From Nitrospirota bacterium (GTDB taxonomy: Bacteria; Nitrospirota; JACRHJ01): a stretch of DNA of 29,598 bases. Under the pieces are notes generated by a model. That model did no database searches. It was not told the DNA's origin and worked only from the letters and a program-made list of their open reading frames with translations. Both the position numbers and the translations under genes were made by a program. Below, one piece after another: positions 7,436-15,141 of the stretch (position 1 is its first letter; every line of letters begins with the position of its first letter). The DNA lies in NCBI GenBank assembly GCA_021815285.1, contig JAKAHE010000004.1:1-29598 (forward strand), written 5' to 3'.

Positions 7436-8425
7436 TCAAGACTCCTTTTCCGGATTGTGCATATTCGCCCCGGAAAGCTGGCGTGCCATTGCGAGGTTCT
7501 TTTCGCTCAGAAGTTTTTTGTTTGCGAAGACGTCCCTGAAATAGGTTGAAACTATCTCGTTGTTTATAAGTCCCACCATGAAGCCGCGCTCGCCGTTTTT
7601 CAGACGCTTCACAGCCGCCGCCCCAAGCCGCCTTCCGAGCAGCCTGTCGAAGACGGTAGGATCTCCGCCGCGCTGGAGATGGCCCAGCACGGTGATGCGC
7701 GTCTCGAAGCCCGCGAAGGACTTCAGCTTCAGTTCCACGGCGTAGGCGGATGCCGCGCCCTCGGCGACTATGACTATGCTGTTCGTGCGCCCGCGCCTCT
7801 TGGCCTCCAGCAGGCGCGTCCCGATGGCCTCGAGGTCGTAGGGCACTTCCGGGATTATGACAGCCTCGGCCCCGCACGCAAGCCCGGAGGTGTAGGCCAG
7901 GTATCCGGAGCTTCTGCCCATGACTTCGAGGATGAACGCGCGGTCGTGCGAGGAGGCCGTATCCCGGAGCATGTCAACGGCGCGGACGATGTTGTTCAGG
8001 GCCGTATCGACTCCTATGGCCATGTCCGTGCCGTAGATGTCATTGTCGATGGAAGCCGGTATCCCGGAGACCGGGATGCCCAGGTCGTGCAGGACCTGCG
8101 CGCCGTGCAGGGAGCCGTCTCCGCCGATTACGACAAGGCCGTCCACGTTGTCCTTTGAGAGGTTTTCGAGGGAGGTCTTCTGGCCCCAGTCGCTCTTGAA
8201 CTCGCTGCTCCTGGCTGAGCGCAGTATCGTGCCTCCGCGCTGGATTATGCCGTCCACGGAGCCTGCGTCCATCTCAATGAACCGGTTCTCGATAAGCCCC
8301 TGGTAGCCCTGAATGAAGCCTATCACACGCATGCCCATGTCGAGGCCGGTGTGCACGACGCTCCTGATTGCGGCATTCATGCCGGAGGAATCTCCCCCGG
8401 AGGTGAGCAGGGCTATTGTCTTCAT
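7436..8425 (-). CDS. pfkA: 6-phosphofructokinase, predicted ATP-dependent
   Basis: 329 residues, phosphofructokinase family: phosphorylation of fructose 6-phosphate to fructose 1,6-bisphosphate in glycolysis. The nucleotide-binding start is LLTSGGDSSGMNAAIR. GGDGS at 101-105 gives Gly104, the ATP-type residue (PPi enzymes have Asp). The catalytic loop is IPASIDND: Ala124 stands where ATP enzymes have Gly and PPi enzymes Lys, Ser125 replaces the usual Thr, and catalytic Asp127 is kept. Residue numbers coincide with E. coli PfkA. EVMGRSSGY and GHLQRGG substrate-binding motifs are present. It lies 20 bases downstream of a second, PPi-type kinase gene in the same direction and 2 bases before a TPR gene. 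No clear ribosome binding site precedes the ATG, so translation may depend on the upstream gene. Confidence 0.93.
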   Translation of the reverse strand: MKTIALLTSGGDSSGMNAAIRSVVHTGLDMGMRVIGFIQGYQGLIENRFIEMDAGSVDGIIQRGGTILRSARSSEFKSDWGQKTSLENLSKDNVDGLVVIGGDGSLHGAQVLHDLGIPVSGIPASIDNDIYGTDMAIGVDTALNNIVRAVDMLRDTASSHDRAFILEVMGRSSGYLAYTSGLACGAEAVIIPEVPYDLEAIGTRLLEAKRRGRTNSIVIVAEGAASAYAVELKLKSFAGFETRITVLGHLQRGGDPTVFDRLLGRRLGAAAVKRLKNGERGFMVGLINNEIVSTYFRDVFANKKLLSEKNLAMARQLSGANMHNPEKES

Positions 8426-8445
8426 ATATTTATTTTACACCAAAA

Positions 8446-9492
8446 TCAGCCGAAGAAAATCTTTGCCGTCTCGTATACGTCCATGTCGAGCGTTTTTGTT
8501 TTGCCCACGGCCTCTTCGAGCGGCACGGCCTCTATGTTCGTTCCGTGTATCGCAACCATCACCCCGAACCTGCCCTCGTGCACGAGGTCCACCGCCTTCA
8601 CGCCGAAGCGTGTGGCGAGCACCCTGTCGTAGGCCGTGGGAGTGCCGCCCCTCTGGATATGGCCGAGGATGACGGCCCTGGTCTCGAAACCCGTCCTGGT
8701 CTCTATCTCCTTGGCGAGGATGTTGGCGATGCCGCCGAGGCGGACATTCCCGAAGGCGTCCTTTTCCGCCGTCTGGAGCACGAGACTCCCTTCCACGCCG
8801 GGCGCCTCGGAGAACTTCGCTCCCTCGGAGACGGCGACGATATTGAACTTCTTGCCCCTCGCCGCGCGTTTTTTGAGGACGTCGCAGACCTCGACGATAT
8901 TGAACGGCTCCTCCGGCACGAGTATCATGTCCGCGCCACCGGCTATCCCCGCCGCGCAGGTAATCCAGCCGGCGTGCCGCCCCATGATCTCCACAACGAG
9001 CGTCCGGTGATGAGACTCCGCGGTCGTATGCAGACGGTCTATGCACTCCGTTGCGATGGACACGGCGGTGTCGTAGCCGAATGTCACGTCGGTCGCGGAG
9101 AGGTCGTTGTCTATGGTCTTCGGCACGCCTACGGTATTAAGCCCCATCTTCGAGAGCTTGTTGCAGACGCCCAGGGTGTCGTCCCCTCCGACGGCGATAA
9201 GCGCGTAGAGATCCATTTTTCTCATGTTCTCGGCGACAATCTCAGCCCCGTTTTCCTTCTTGAACGGGTTCGTCCTGGACGTGCCAAGGATAGTCCCGCC
9301 GAAGAGATGGATGCCGGATACCTGCTGGCGCGTAAGGGGATCGCACTGCATCTCCATAAGGCCCTTCCAGCCGTCCCGGATTCCGATTACCTCGTAATCG
9401 TATTGCTCGGCCCGCCGGAAAACCGCCCTGATAACCGCGTTCAGCCCCGGACAGTCCCCGCCTCCAGTGAGGATGCCTACCCTGTGCTTCAT
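8446..9492 (-). CDS. pfp: phosphofructokinase, predicted pyrophosphate-dependent
   Basis: 348 residues of the phosphofructokinase family. Start motif ILTGGGDCPGLNAVIR. The donor-site motif is GGDDT at 102-106 (Asp105) and the catalytic loop is VPKTIDND with Lys125, Thr126 and Asp128. The Asp plus Lys pair is the established signature of PPi-dependent enzymes, which work reversibly on fructose 6-phosphate and fructose 1,6-bisphosphate; ATP enzymes have Gly at both positions. EIMGRHAGW and GHIQRGG match the sugar-phosphate site. An AAAGGAGA ribosome binding site lies 7 bases before the ATG at 9492, and a promoter is visible upstream. First gene of a three-gene unit with the ATP-type kinase and the TPR protein. 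Donor specificity is predicted from residues, not shown. Confidence 0.93.
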   Translation of the reverse strand: MKHRVGILTGGGDCPGLNAVIRAVFRRAEQYDYEVIGIRDGWKGLMEMQCDPLTRQQVSGIHLFGGTILGTSRTNPFKKENGAEIVAENMRKMDLYALIAVGGDDTLGVCNKLSKMGLNTVGVPKTIDNDLSATDVTFGYDTAVSIATECIDRLHTTAESHHRTLVVEIMGRHAGWITCAAGIAGGADMILVPEEPFNIVEVCDVLKKRAARGKKFNIVAVSEGAKFSEAPGVEGSLVLQTAEKDAFGNVRLGGIANILAKEIETRTGFETRAVILGHIQRGGTPTAYDRVLATRFGVKAVDLVHEGRFGVMVAIHGTNIEAVPLEEAVGKTKTLDMDVYETAKIFFG

Positions 9493-9569
9493 AACAAGCT
9501 CTCCTTTCGTGGACCTTATAAATTATGGCCAAATATTTAAGTTTTCAAAAATTTATTATGAACTTAGAA

Positions 9570-9599
9570 ATACTATCATATGCATAAAACTCCTGTCAA
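9570..9599 (-). promoter_or_regulatory. sigma70-like promoter for the phosphofructokinase unit
   Basis: On the minus strand TTGACA (9599-9594), 18-base spacer, TAGTAT (9575-9570). The start would be near 9563, giving a leader of about 70 bases before the ATG at 9492. It is back to back with the promoter of the divergent J-domain gene. Confidence 0.5.
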
Positions 9600-9636
9600 T
9601 CGCGTATAGTATGAAATTCTTTTAAAATTATGGGGA

Positions 9637-9664
9637 TTGACAAAGACATACGGGCGGGTATAAT
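9637..9664 (+). promoter_or_regulatory. consensus sigma70 promoter, predicts a leaderless mRNA
   Basis: TTGACA (9637-9642), 16-base spacer, TATAAT (9659-9664), both hexamers perfect. The expected transcription start, about 7 bases past the -10, falls at about 9670-9673, which is the ATG of the DUF4388/J-domain gene. No ribosome binding site precedes that ATG. Confidence 0.7.
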
Positions 9665-9672
9665 CACAGGCC

Positions 9673-11109
9673 ATGCCACATAAAGCCCCACTGTCCGGGA
9701 AGCTCGTGGAAAACGGCCTGCCCGGCATATTGACTCACCTGCACCGGATAAAGGCGTCCGGCACGCTCTCCATCTCGCGCGAGGGCGTAACCAAGGACCT
9801 GTATCTGAAGAACGGTGAAATAATCTTCGCCTCATCCAACTACGAGGGAGACCGCCTTGGAGAGGTTCTGCTGAAGGCCGGGAAGATAAGCGTGAAGCAG
9901 TTCGAGACGGCCTCGAAGGTCATTTCCCAGACGAAAAAGCGCCTGGGCGGGATACTTGTGGAACTCGGGTATCTGAAGCCGAAGGACCTCTTCTGGGGCG
10001 TGAAATACCAGGTGCGGGAGATTGTCGCAAGCCTCTTCGACCTGACCGACGGGAGCTACGAGTTCCTCCCGGGCGAGATACCGCCGGGCGAGGTTATAAC
10101 GCTCCATATGTCCACGGCAAACCTCATAATGGACGGAGTAAAGAGAATAGACGACTGGACGCGGATTTCGCGCGGAATCCCGCCCATGGAAGCGGTATTG
10201 AGACCTACTTCCGACCCCCTGAAGCTTTACCAGGATGTGGACGTCTCCCAGGAGGAAAAGAAGATACTCGGCCTCTTCGACGGAAAGCGGACGATAAAAG
10301 AAGTCATAACCTATTCGAACATCGGTGATTTCGAGGCCCTGAAGTCGATATACGCCTTCTTTTCCATAGGTATGCTGGAGGAAGGCGAGGAAAAACACAA
10401 GAAAAAGCAGAGAATCGCCTCCCCCGCAGAAGGGCCGGCAATAGACAAAACCGCCATAGAAAAGGCGTATTTCGACGCCAAAACGCAGAACCACTACGAG
10501 CTCCTGGGCCTGGATTCCGAGGCCTCGCAGGGGGAAATAGAAGAATCATATCAAAAACTTGCAAGGCTTTATCACCCCGACGGGCAGTTCAGGCCGGGCA
10601 TGGAGAAGTTGTCAGGGGAACTCGGCGAGCTTTTCTCGAAGGTTTCCGAGGCCTATGCAATACTATCCGACGACTCGCGCCGTTGGGAATACGACCTCTC
10701 GCTTGCGACGATTATGACGGATAAGGGCTTGGGAACAAAGAAGAAAAAGCCAAAGGACGCGGCAAAGGCGAAGGAGGCTTTTACCCAGGGAATAGAGAGT
10801 TTCAGGAAGAAGGATTTCGAGTCCGCGGCGGTTTTTTTCAAGGAAGCCGTGAGGCTCGACGCAGTAAATGCCTTGTATTACAGTAACTTAGCGCTTGCGC
10901 TCCTCCAGAGGCCGCACCGCGAGGCGGAGGCCGAGGAGGCGATGCTCACGGCTGTCGAGCTTGAGCCGAAAAACGCGGAACACCGCGCAAACCTTGGACT
11001 TTTATACCAGAAGGCGGGGATTAGGGAGAAGGCGAAGGAGGCGTTCGAGGCGGCGCTTGGCCTCGACCCGAAAAACCCTAAAGCGCTCCGGGGCCTGGGT
11101 AAAAAGTAG
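9673..11109 (+). CDS. DUF4388 / J-domain / TPR fusion protein
   Basis: 478-residue cytoplasmic protein with three parts. Residues about 5-110 are a DUF4388 (PatA N-terminal-like) domain: LSGKLVENGLPGILTHLHR, GTLSISREG, KNGEIIFASS; a linker continues to about 240. Residues about 274-345 are a J domain (HYELLGLDSEAS) with the HPD triad at 301-303, needed to stimulate DnaK. From about 365 to the end there are TPR units (GIESFRKKDFESAAVFFKEA and two more). DUF4388 proteins are linked to signalling and gliding/polarity functions in Deltaproteobacteria; the J domain points to recruitment of DnaK to a client or complex. The start is fixed by the DUF4388 beginning. The next possible in-frame Met lies too far inside. 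It stands alone, divergent from the phosphofructokinase unit. Confidence 0.9.
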   Translation: MPHKAPLSGKLVENGLPGILTHLHRIKASGTLSISREGVTKDLYLKNGEIIFASSNYEGDRLGEVLLKAGKISVKQFETASKVISQTKKRLGGILVELGYLKPKDLFWGVKYQVREIVASLFDLTDGSYEFLPGEIPPGEVITLHMSTANLIMDGVKRIDDWTRISRGIPPMEAVLRPTSDPLKLYQDVDVSQEEKKILGLFDGKRTIKEVITYSNIGDFEALKSIYAFFSIGMLEEGEEKHKKKQRIASPAEGPAIDKTAIEKAYFDAKTQNHYELLGLDSEASQGEIEESYQKLARLYHPDGQFRPGMEKLSGELGELFSKVSEAYAILSDDSRRWEYDLSLATIMTDKGLGTKKKKPKDAAKAKEAFTQGIESFRKKDFESAAVFFKEAVRLDAVNALYYSNLALALLQRPHREAEAEEAMLTAVELEPKNAEHRANLGLLYQKAGIREKAKEAFEAALGLDPKNPKALRGLGKK

Positions 11110-11114
11110 GAAAT

Positions 11115-11135
11115 CGGCCCGCCGCGCCCGGGCCG
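11115..11135. other. short GC hairpin between convergent genes
   Basis: CGGCCCG (11115-11121) and CGGGCCG (11129-11135) form a 7-bp stem a few bases after the stop of the J-domain gene. No T-run follows, so a terminator role is uncertain. The rest of the 151-base gap to the PEGA gene stop shows nothing else recognisable. Confidence 0.3.
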
Positions 11136-11260
11136 GATTATTCATAAGCCGCTCTCTCCCGCACGGATTCGGCGTGTTTTGCAACCCGCGGTAAAATCAT
11201 TGCATATGCGCAAATCAAGAAAAACATGCCAGGATGCCCGTGTCTTGGACGCGGGGCGGT

Positions 11261-12709
11261 TTACTCCCCGCCAGGCCACCAGCGCTCCTTGAGGATGCCG
11301 AGCCTGTAGAGGTCTTTCATGCGCGCTTCGGCGAGCGGAGCGGCCTTCGGGCCAGATGGGGAGATGAGCGTCGCATCGGGGTAGAGGATGCACAGCCCCC
11401 GGTAGGAACTTGCGGCGTCCGTCCAGAGGCCCATCTTCTCATAGACCTTGCCCATTCGATAGAGCGCCGTCCCGCGGCATATGCCGATTCGGGCGCTGGA
11501 GGCCGCCTTCTGGTATGCCTTCAGCGCGTCCGCATAATCGCCCGTCCGGAAATACGCGTTTCCGAGCGTAATCAGCTCCCCGCAGCCTGGATGCAGTTTC
11601 TCGGGTATGCGCGCCAGCGCAAGATTGAAGAGATAGCCTTTGTCTTCCGGCGCGGCCTCCGACTCGAAAGGCTTGCCGCCCGCGGACGTGTCCTGGGCTT
11701 CCCACTGACTGGCGAACTTCTTCAGGCCGGACGCGAGGCCGTTTTCGTCCCCGAATGGAATATCTAACACGTCAGGGATATACGAGCATGCGCTGTAAAG
11801 CGCGAGAGAGACGATATTCTCGCCGCCCGCCTGCCTTTCGGAGACGGAAACGGCAAACTGTGCGCGCTCCTCTTCAAGGAGGCTCGACAGGACTGCGAGG
11901 TCCTCAAGGCTCAATCTCTTCTTGCCTGATTCGAGGAAGTTGACGGACGAAGGGTCGAGCTCCCTCGAGCGCAGGATGTCCTGAAGCTTCCCGATGCTTG
12001 CGGGAATGACGTGAAGCCCTTCGATGCCCTCAAGCGCCGCCAGCACATCCTGTGCGGCGGAAGGCGGCACGTTTACCGCCCCGATTGGCAAGAACAGGAT
12101 GCGCCTTTCAAGTCGGATGCGGACAGTCCGGCTCTCTCCGGCCTTAAGCGTCTCACGTATTTCATCCGGCTCGAAATATTCCTTCAGAAGCGCCAGCCTG
12201 TGCGCCCCGCCGGATACATGCGAAAGCGTTACCGGCGTAATTCCGTCTTCCACGCCGTCGAGATATACCGCCGCGCCCTGGGGGTGGGACTGCACCGTTA
12301 TGCTTCCGCGCGCCGGGGCCAGTTTCTCGTCGATAGTCAGGGTCACGCCTTTTTTTATGGTTATTCTCTCTACGGAGTTTTCGTATCCGCGTTTCCTGAA
12401 CGCCACGGAATACGTCCCGGTCTTTATGTGCTCCTTCCTGAGCGGGGCCTCGCCAAGCGAAACGCCGTCAATGAAGACGTTCGCGCCCGCCGGGTCGCTG
12501 TTGCACGCGAGAACCCCTTCGCCCGAACCGGCCTCTGCCGCCGCGCGTCTGACGGAGAGGTCCTTAAGCGGCGCGGGCCTTGCGGCGGCAACCGGTGAGG
12601 CGGATGGGGATGCGGGAAAAATTGACGGCGCTCCGGAGACGTCGGCGAATGCCGGAATGGACGACGCAAGAAGCAGAATGCAGGCGGCAATGGCCGAAGG
12701 TTTTTTCAT
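11261..12709 (-). CDS. exported PEGA-domain and TPR protein
   Basis: 482 residues. Signal peptide MKKPSAIAACILLLASSIPA with cleavage expected after AFA near residue 22, so periplasmic or outer-membrane associated. A Pro/Ala/Ser-rich linker follows. Two PEGA domains: about residues 66-130 (SDPAGANVFIDGVSLGEAPL) and 136-200 (SHPQGAAVYLDGVEDGITPV); PEGA folds are found in surface and S-layer-type proteins and in regulatory membrane proteins. The middle (about 205-330) is not recognised. The C-terminus has TPR units (LITLGNAYFRTGDYADALKA, TALYRMGKVYEKMGLWTDAA). The start overlaps the stop of the upstream TPR gene in an ATGA, so the two are coupled and probably form one periplasmic assembly. Exact role unknown. 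Confidence 0.85.
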   Translation of the reverse strand: MKKPSAIAACILLLASSIPAFADVSGAPSIFPASPSASPVAAARPAPLKDLSVRRAAAEAGSGEGVLACNSDPAGANVFIDGVSLGEAPLRKEHIKTGTYSVAFRKRGYENSVERITIKKGVTLTIDEKLAPARGSITVQSHPQGAAVYLDGVEDGITPVTLSHVSGGAHRLALLKEYFEPDEIRETLKAGESRTVRIRLERRILFLPIGAVNVPPSAAQDVLAALEGIEGLHVIPASIGKLQDILRSRELDPSSVNFLESGKKRLSLEDLAVLSSLLEEERAQFAVSVSERQAGGENIVSLALYSACSYIPDVLDIPFGDENGLASGLKKFASQWEAQDTSAGGKPFESEAAPEDKGYLFNLALARIPEKLHPGCGELITLGNAYFRTGDYADALKAYQKAASSARIGICRGTALYRMGKVYEKMGLWTDAASSYRGLCILYPDATLISPSGPKAAPLAEARMKDLYRLGILKERWWPGGE

Positions 12710-13497
12710 GGCGCCGCCTTGATATTAACTGAATCTTTCGCAACGGAACCGGACTTAACCCCGCGTTCGATCAATCCTGTCTCCGCCGCCGCCTTGTCGG
12801 AATAAAGCCCGGCCGGATAACCGGCCAGCATTCCCCTGAACGCCGCAAGCGCGCCCGGCGTGTTACCCTGTGCGAGGTTCGCCATGCCCAGACAATAAAG
12901 CGCAGGGGCTGCGTAAGGGGAGTTTGGGAACTCCCTTCCTATGCGCGCGAGTATTTCATCCGCCTGAGCGTAGTCCTTCATATCCATCAGGCACTTGGCC
13001 GCGTAGTAAAGCGCCTGCGGGATTGCCGCCCGCGCGGCGTCTCCGGTCTGTCCGTCTTTGCCGTCTGCGGCGAAAATGGACGGGATCTTCATGAACTCCC
13101 TGAAGGCAGCGCTCAGGTCGCGTTTCGGGTTGCCGGGGCAGTAGAGGCAATATGCAAGCTCGAACCGGATGGATGCGGCTATCCCGCCTGTCGGGAAATT
13201 CCCGGCAGCCCGGCGCAGGAGTATTTCGGCCTCCCCGTATTGTCCTTTCAACTCCTGGCATTTGCCGAGCCAGTAGAGAGAGTCGTTCGCGCGCAGACCG
13301 TCCGGGGACTCTTTCAGGTATTCCTCGAAGGCATCTTCTGCCGCGGAAAACGAGCCGCTCATGTAGAGATTCAGCGCGTTTTTAAACCGCGCATCCGCGC
13401 TCATCCCGCCGGGCGGAAAAGGGGATGTTCCCGCGGCGTAAGACGGCGCGGAAAACATGAAGAGTATGGCAAAAGATACGACGAGGCGTTTTATCAT
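12706..13497 (-). CDS. exported tetratricopeptide protein (CpoB/YbgF-like)
   Basis: 263 residues with a signal peptide (MIKRLVVSFAILFMFSAPSYA, cleavage after YAA-type site). The mature protein holds TPR-like units: FKNALNLYMSGSFSAAEDAF, YWLGKCQELKGQYGEAEILL, LYYAAKCLMDMKDYAQADEI and YCLGMANLAQGNTPGALAAF. The spacing and periplasmic location resemble CpoB/YbgF and BamD-type helper proteins of envelope machinery, but no trimerisation coiled coil of CpoB is evident, so the comparison is by architecture only. It overlaps the gene before it (RNase H-like) and the gene after it (PEGA) by four bases each (ATGA), marking a tight three-gene unit. Confidence 0.85.
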   Translation of the reverse strand: MIKRLVVSFAILFMFSAPSYAAGTSPFPPGGMSADARFKNALNLYMSGSFSAAEDAFEEYLKESPDGLRANDSLYWLGKCQELKGQYGEAEILLRRAAGNFPTGGIAASIRFELAYCLYCPGNPKRDLSAAFREFMKIPSIFAADGKDGQTGDAARAAIPQALYYAAKCLMDMKDYAQADEILARIGREFPNSPYAAPALYCLGMANLAQGNTPGALAAFRGMLAGYPAGLYSDKAAAETGLIERGVKSGSVAKDSVNIKAAP

Positions 13498-14288
13498 TTT
13501 GAAGATGCCGTTGCCGAACGGTTGCCCGCGAATTCCGGGAAGCCGGAAATGTCGTTTAATATGTCGTAGATTTTCCCGGCGAGGGCATGGAGGTTCTCCG
13601 TGTCCTCGCGGTTATACGCGATAAGCGTATCCAGCGCGCCCTCGCGCCCCCGCATGTGAGCCTGCCAGAGGAGCACGGCCTGGTAGCCGCCGATGCCCTC
13701 GACCTCGCCCGCCCGCGCTATGCCCACTATCTTTTCCACCTTCTTGAGACCGCCTTTAAGCCCCGCCCTGTGCCCCGCCGGGCAGAGGTCGAGGTGCGGC
13801 ACGTCAACCCTCAGCTCCGGGTAGAAGGCCTTGAGGTATGGTACGTCGAAGGTGCTGCCGGCGAATGTCACGAGGAGCCGCGCGTCTTCTATCTCCCTCT
13901 GAACGCTGTCCTGGGCAAGGTTCCTTCCGCAAACGTAAGGGCGGTACTCACCGTTCGAGTAGAAGCCGACGACAGTCACCGCGCCGTTTTCCGGACTTTT
14001 GCCGTCCGTTTCGATGTCCATGCAGACGGCTTCCGGCCCCAATCTGTCCCACAGCCTCCAGAGGCCGCCGGGGCCCAGGAGCGGCTGGAAGTACAGCATG
14101 TTTCCGGACTTGAGCGCGCTCAGAGCGTCTATGACGTAGCCGTCCAGCAGTGATTTTCTCTGACTGGAGAATCCGGGGATTTTTTCTGCGGAAAGGAAGT
14201 CTTCCCAAGTAAGGACGCCCGCGCGCCAGAGGTATCTCTCGAGGCGCGGGCCGATGCCTGGAAATATGGAAAACGTGCTGCTTAACAT
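13494..14288 (-). CDS. YprB-like RNase H-fold 3'-5' exonuclease
   Basis: 264 residues. The N-terminus (FPGIGPRLERYLWRAGVLTW) resembles a helix-hairpin-helix. The core is an RNase H-like exonuclease of the YprB type with the acidic set: CMDIETDG, FAGSTFDVPYL, VPHLDLCP and YNREDTENL. These would bind two metal ions for phosphodiester hydrolysis; the substrate (DNA or RNA) is unknown. No ribosome binding site is seen before the ATG at 14288. The stop overlaps the next gene's start (ATGA). Why a nuclease is coupled to two periplasmic TPR proteins is not evident and may only reflect operon packing. Confidence 0.85.
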   Translation of the reverse strand: MLSSTFSIFPGIGPRLERYLWRAGVLTWEDFLSAEKIPGFSSQRKSLLDGYVIDALSALKSGNMLYFQPLLGPGGLWRLWDRLGPEAVCMDIETDGKSPENGAVTVVGFYSNGEYRPYVCGRNLAQDSVQREIEDARLLVTFAGSTFDVPYLKAFYPELRVDVPHLDLCPAGHRAGLKGGLKKVEKIVGIARAGEVEGIGGYQAVLLWQAHMRGREGALDTLIAYNREDTENLHALAGKIYDILNDISGFPEFAGNRSATASSK

Positions 14289-14340
14289 GAAGAAAAACTG
14301 GTTGAAGCCAATATTCCATGCCCCTCGCCAGACATGGACG

Positions 14341-14757
14341 CTACCCGTTCAAGCCGCCCTCTCCGCCTTTGGCCCCCTTCAGGCCGGAGAGGCCCGCGAA
14401 TATGTTCGCTACGACCACGACGGTAAATCCGAACGCAAGGCCGAGCAGGTTCGTAAGTTTATATACCACGAGAAGGTATAAAATGGCAAGCAAAATCAGA
14501 AACTTCACGAGGTGCACGACGACCGAAAGTATCTTTGCGGCCTTCTTCACGCGCCTGTCGGACATGGCCGCGCCGGCAAGGGCCTCGACGAGCGTTATGA
14601 TCGAGTAGATGTTGAATACGGAGATTACTGCGCCGGTTATGATGCTCGCGGCAATCAGGGGCGGGAACTTCACGAGGCTCGCCGCCGCGAGTATCGCAGA
14701 AATGCTGCCGCCCCAGAGGGCGACTTTTTTAAAGTGCTGCTTGTTGGCCGGTAACAT
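14341..14757 (-). CDS. atpI: ATP synthase subunit I (AtpI-like) membrane protein
   Basis: 138 residues with four hydrophobic segments (ALWGGSISAILAAASLV, LIAASIITGAVISVFNIYSI, AKILSVVVHLVKFLILLAIL, LLGLAFGFTVVVVANIFAGL), the usual size and layout of the ATP synthase I family. AtpI helps assemble or supply Mg for the F1Fo c-ring. It lies 23 bases after atpZ, the normal pairing, but here atpB/atpE do not follow; an exonuclease gene does. The C-terminus is Gly/Lys rich. No strong ribosome binding site. Family call rests on topology, size and context rather than a sharp motif. Confidence 0.75.
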   Translation of the reverse strand: MLPANKQHFKKVALWGGSISAILAAASLVKFPPLIAASIITGAVISVFNIYSIITLVEALAGAAMSDRRVKKAAKILSVVVHLVKFLILLAILYLLVVYKLTNLLGLAFGFTVVVVANIFAGLSGLKGAKGGEGGLNG

Positions 14758-14780
14758 GGCGCTCGTTTCTTGTCATCGCT

Positions 14781-15077
14781 TTAGAATTTATCCTTGTCCT
14801 TGTCCCTGGAATCGCCCTTTTTGCTGCCTTCCTCCCCGGGCTTTTCGATATTACTCTTCTTTGCCATCTGGAACATGTTCTTAAACCCCGCGATTATCCC
14901 GAACAGGAGGAATATCATCGTGAACCAGGGCGAGGTGTGCCAGTGTAGCTTAGGCGTAAGCCAGTTGTCAATGGCCCAGCCCATGAAAAGCCCGATGAAG
15001 GTCGCCGCTACGAGGTTTATGCCCATAGCGGCAAGCTGATAGAGGTTGCGCCAGAACTCCTTGTCCCGTTCTTCCAT
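14781..15077 (-). CDS. atpZ: AtpZ/AtpI-family protein
   Basis: 98 residues: MEERDKEFWRNLYQLAAMG, two transmembrane segments (INLVAATFIGLFMGWAIDNW and SPWFTMIFLLFGIIAGFKNM) and a Lys/Asp-rich cytoplasmic tail. The GWAIDNWL...PWFTMIFLLFGIIAGF pattern is the AtpZ hallmark; AtpZ partners AtpI in ATP synthase operons and has been linked to Mg/Ca transport. The start is set at 15077 because the frame upstream has no further start codon near it and runs back into the cytochrome gene. A 5' hairpin lies just before the ATG. Followed by atpI after 23 bases. Confidence 0.85.
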   Translation of the reverse strand: MEERDKEFWRNLYQLAAMGINLVAATFIGLFMGWAIDNWLTPKLHWHTSPWFTMIFLLFGIIAGFKNMFQMAKKSNIEKPGEEGSKKGDSRDKDKDKF

Positions 15078-15084
15078 GAATACA

Positions 15085-15107
15085 GGGACCCGCCATGAGG
15101 CGGGCCC
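15085..15107 (-). promoter_or_regulatory. GC-rich hairpin before atpZ start
   Basis: On the minus strand GGGCCCGCC and GGCGGGTCCC pair around a TCAT loop (one bulged base). A good AAGGGA Shine-Dalgarno-like stretch lies just 5' of the stem, and 7 bases separate the stem from the atpZ ATG. Folding would bring that stretch to normal distance from the start codon. No T-run follows on the minus strand, so it is not a terminator for the cytochrome gene. Confidence 0.4.
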
Positions 15108-15141
15108 TCCCTTTTGTGTTATGCAGCCGGCGAGGTTTTCA

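Noticed and set aside
7434..7877. 148-codon upstream extension of the TPR gene
   Set aside because: It overlaps the end of the phosphofructokinase gene in another frame and has Arg-rich translation without TPR pattern.
8416..9540. 374-residue open frame on the plus strand opposite the PPi-type phosphofructokinase
   Set aside because: Low-complexity, His/Arg/Glu-rich translation with no domain; it mirrors the codon bias of the real gene on the minus strand.
13948..14319. Overlapping minus-strand frame starting with ATG at 14319, suggesting a frameshift in the RNase H-like gene
   Set aside because: All family motifs of the exonuclease are in the single frame 13494-14288; the other frame is Arg/His-rich with no motif.
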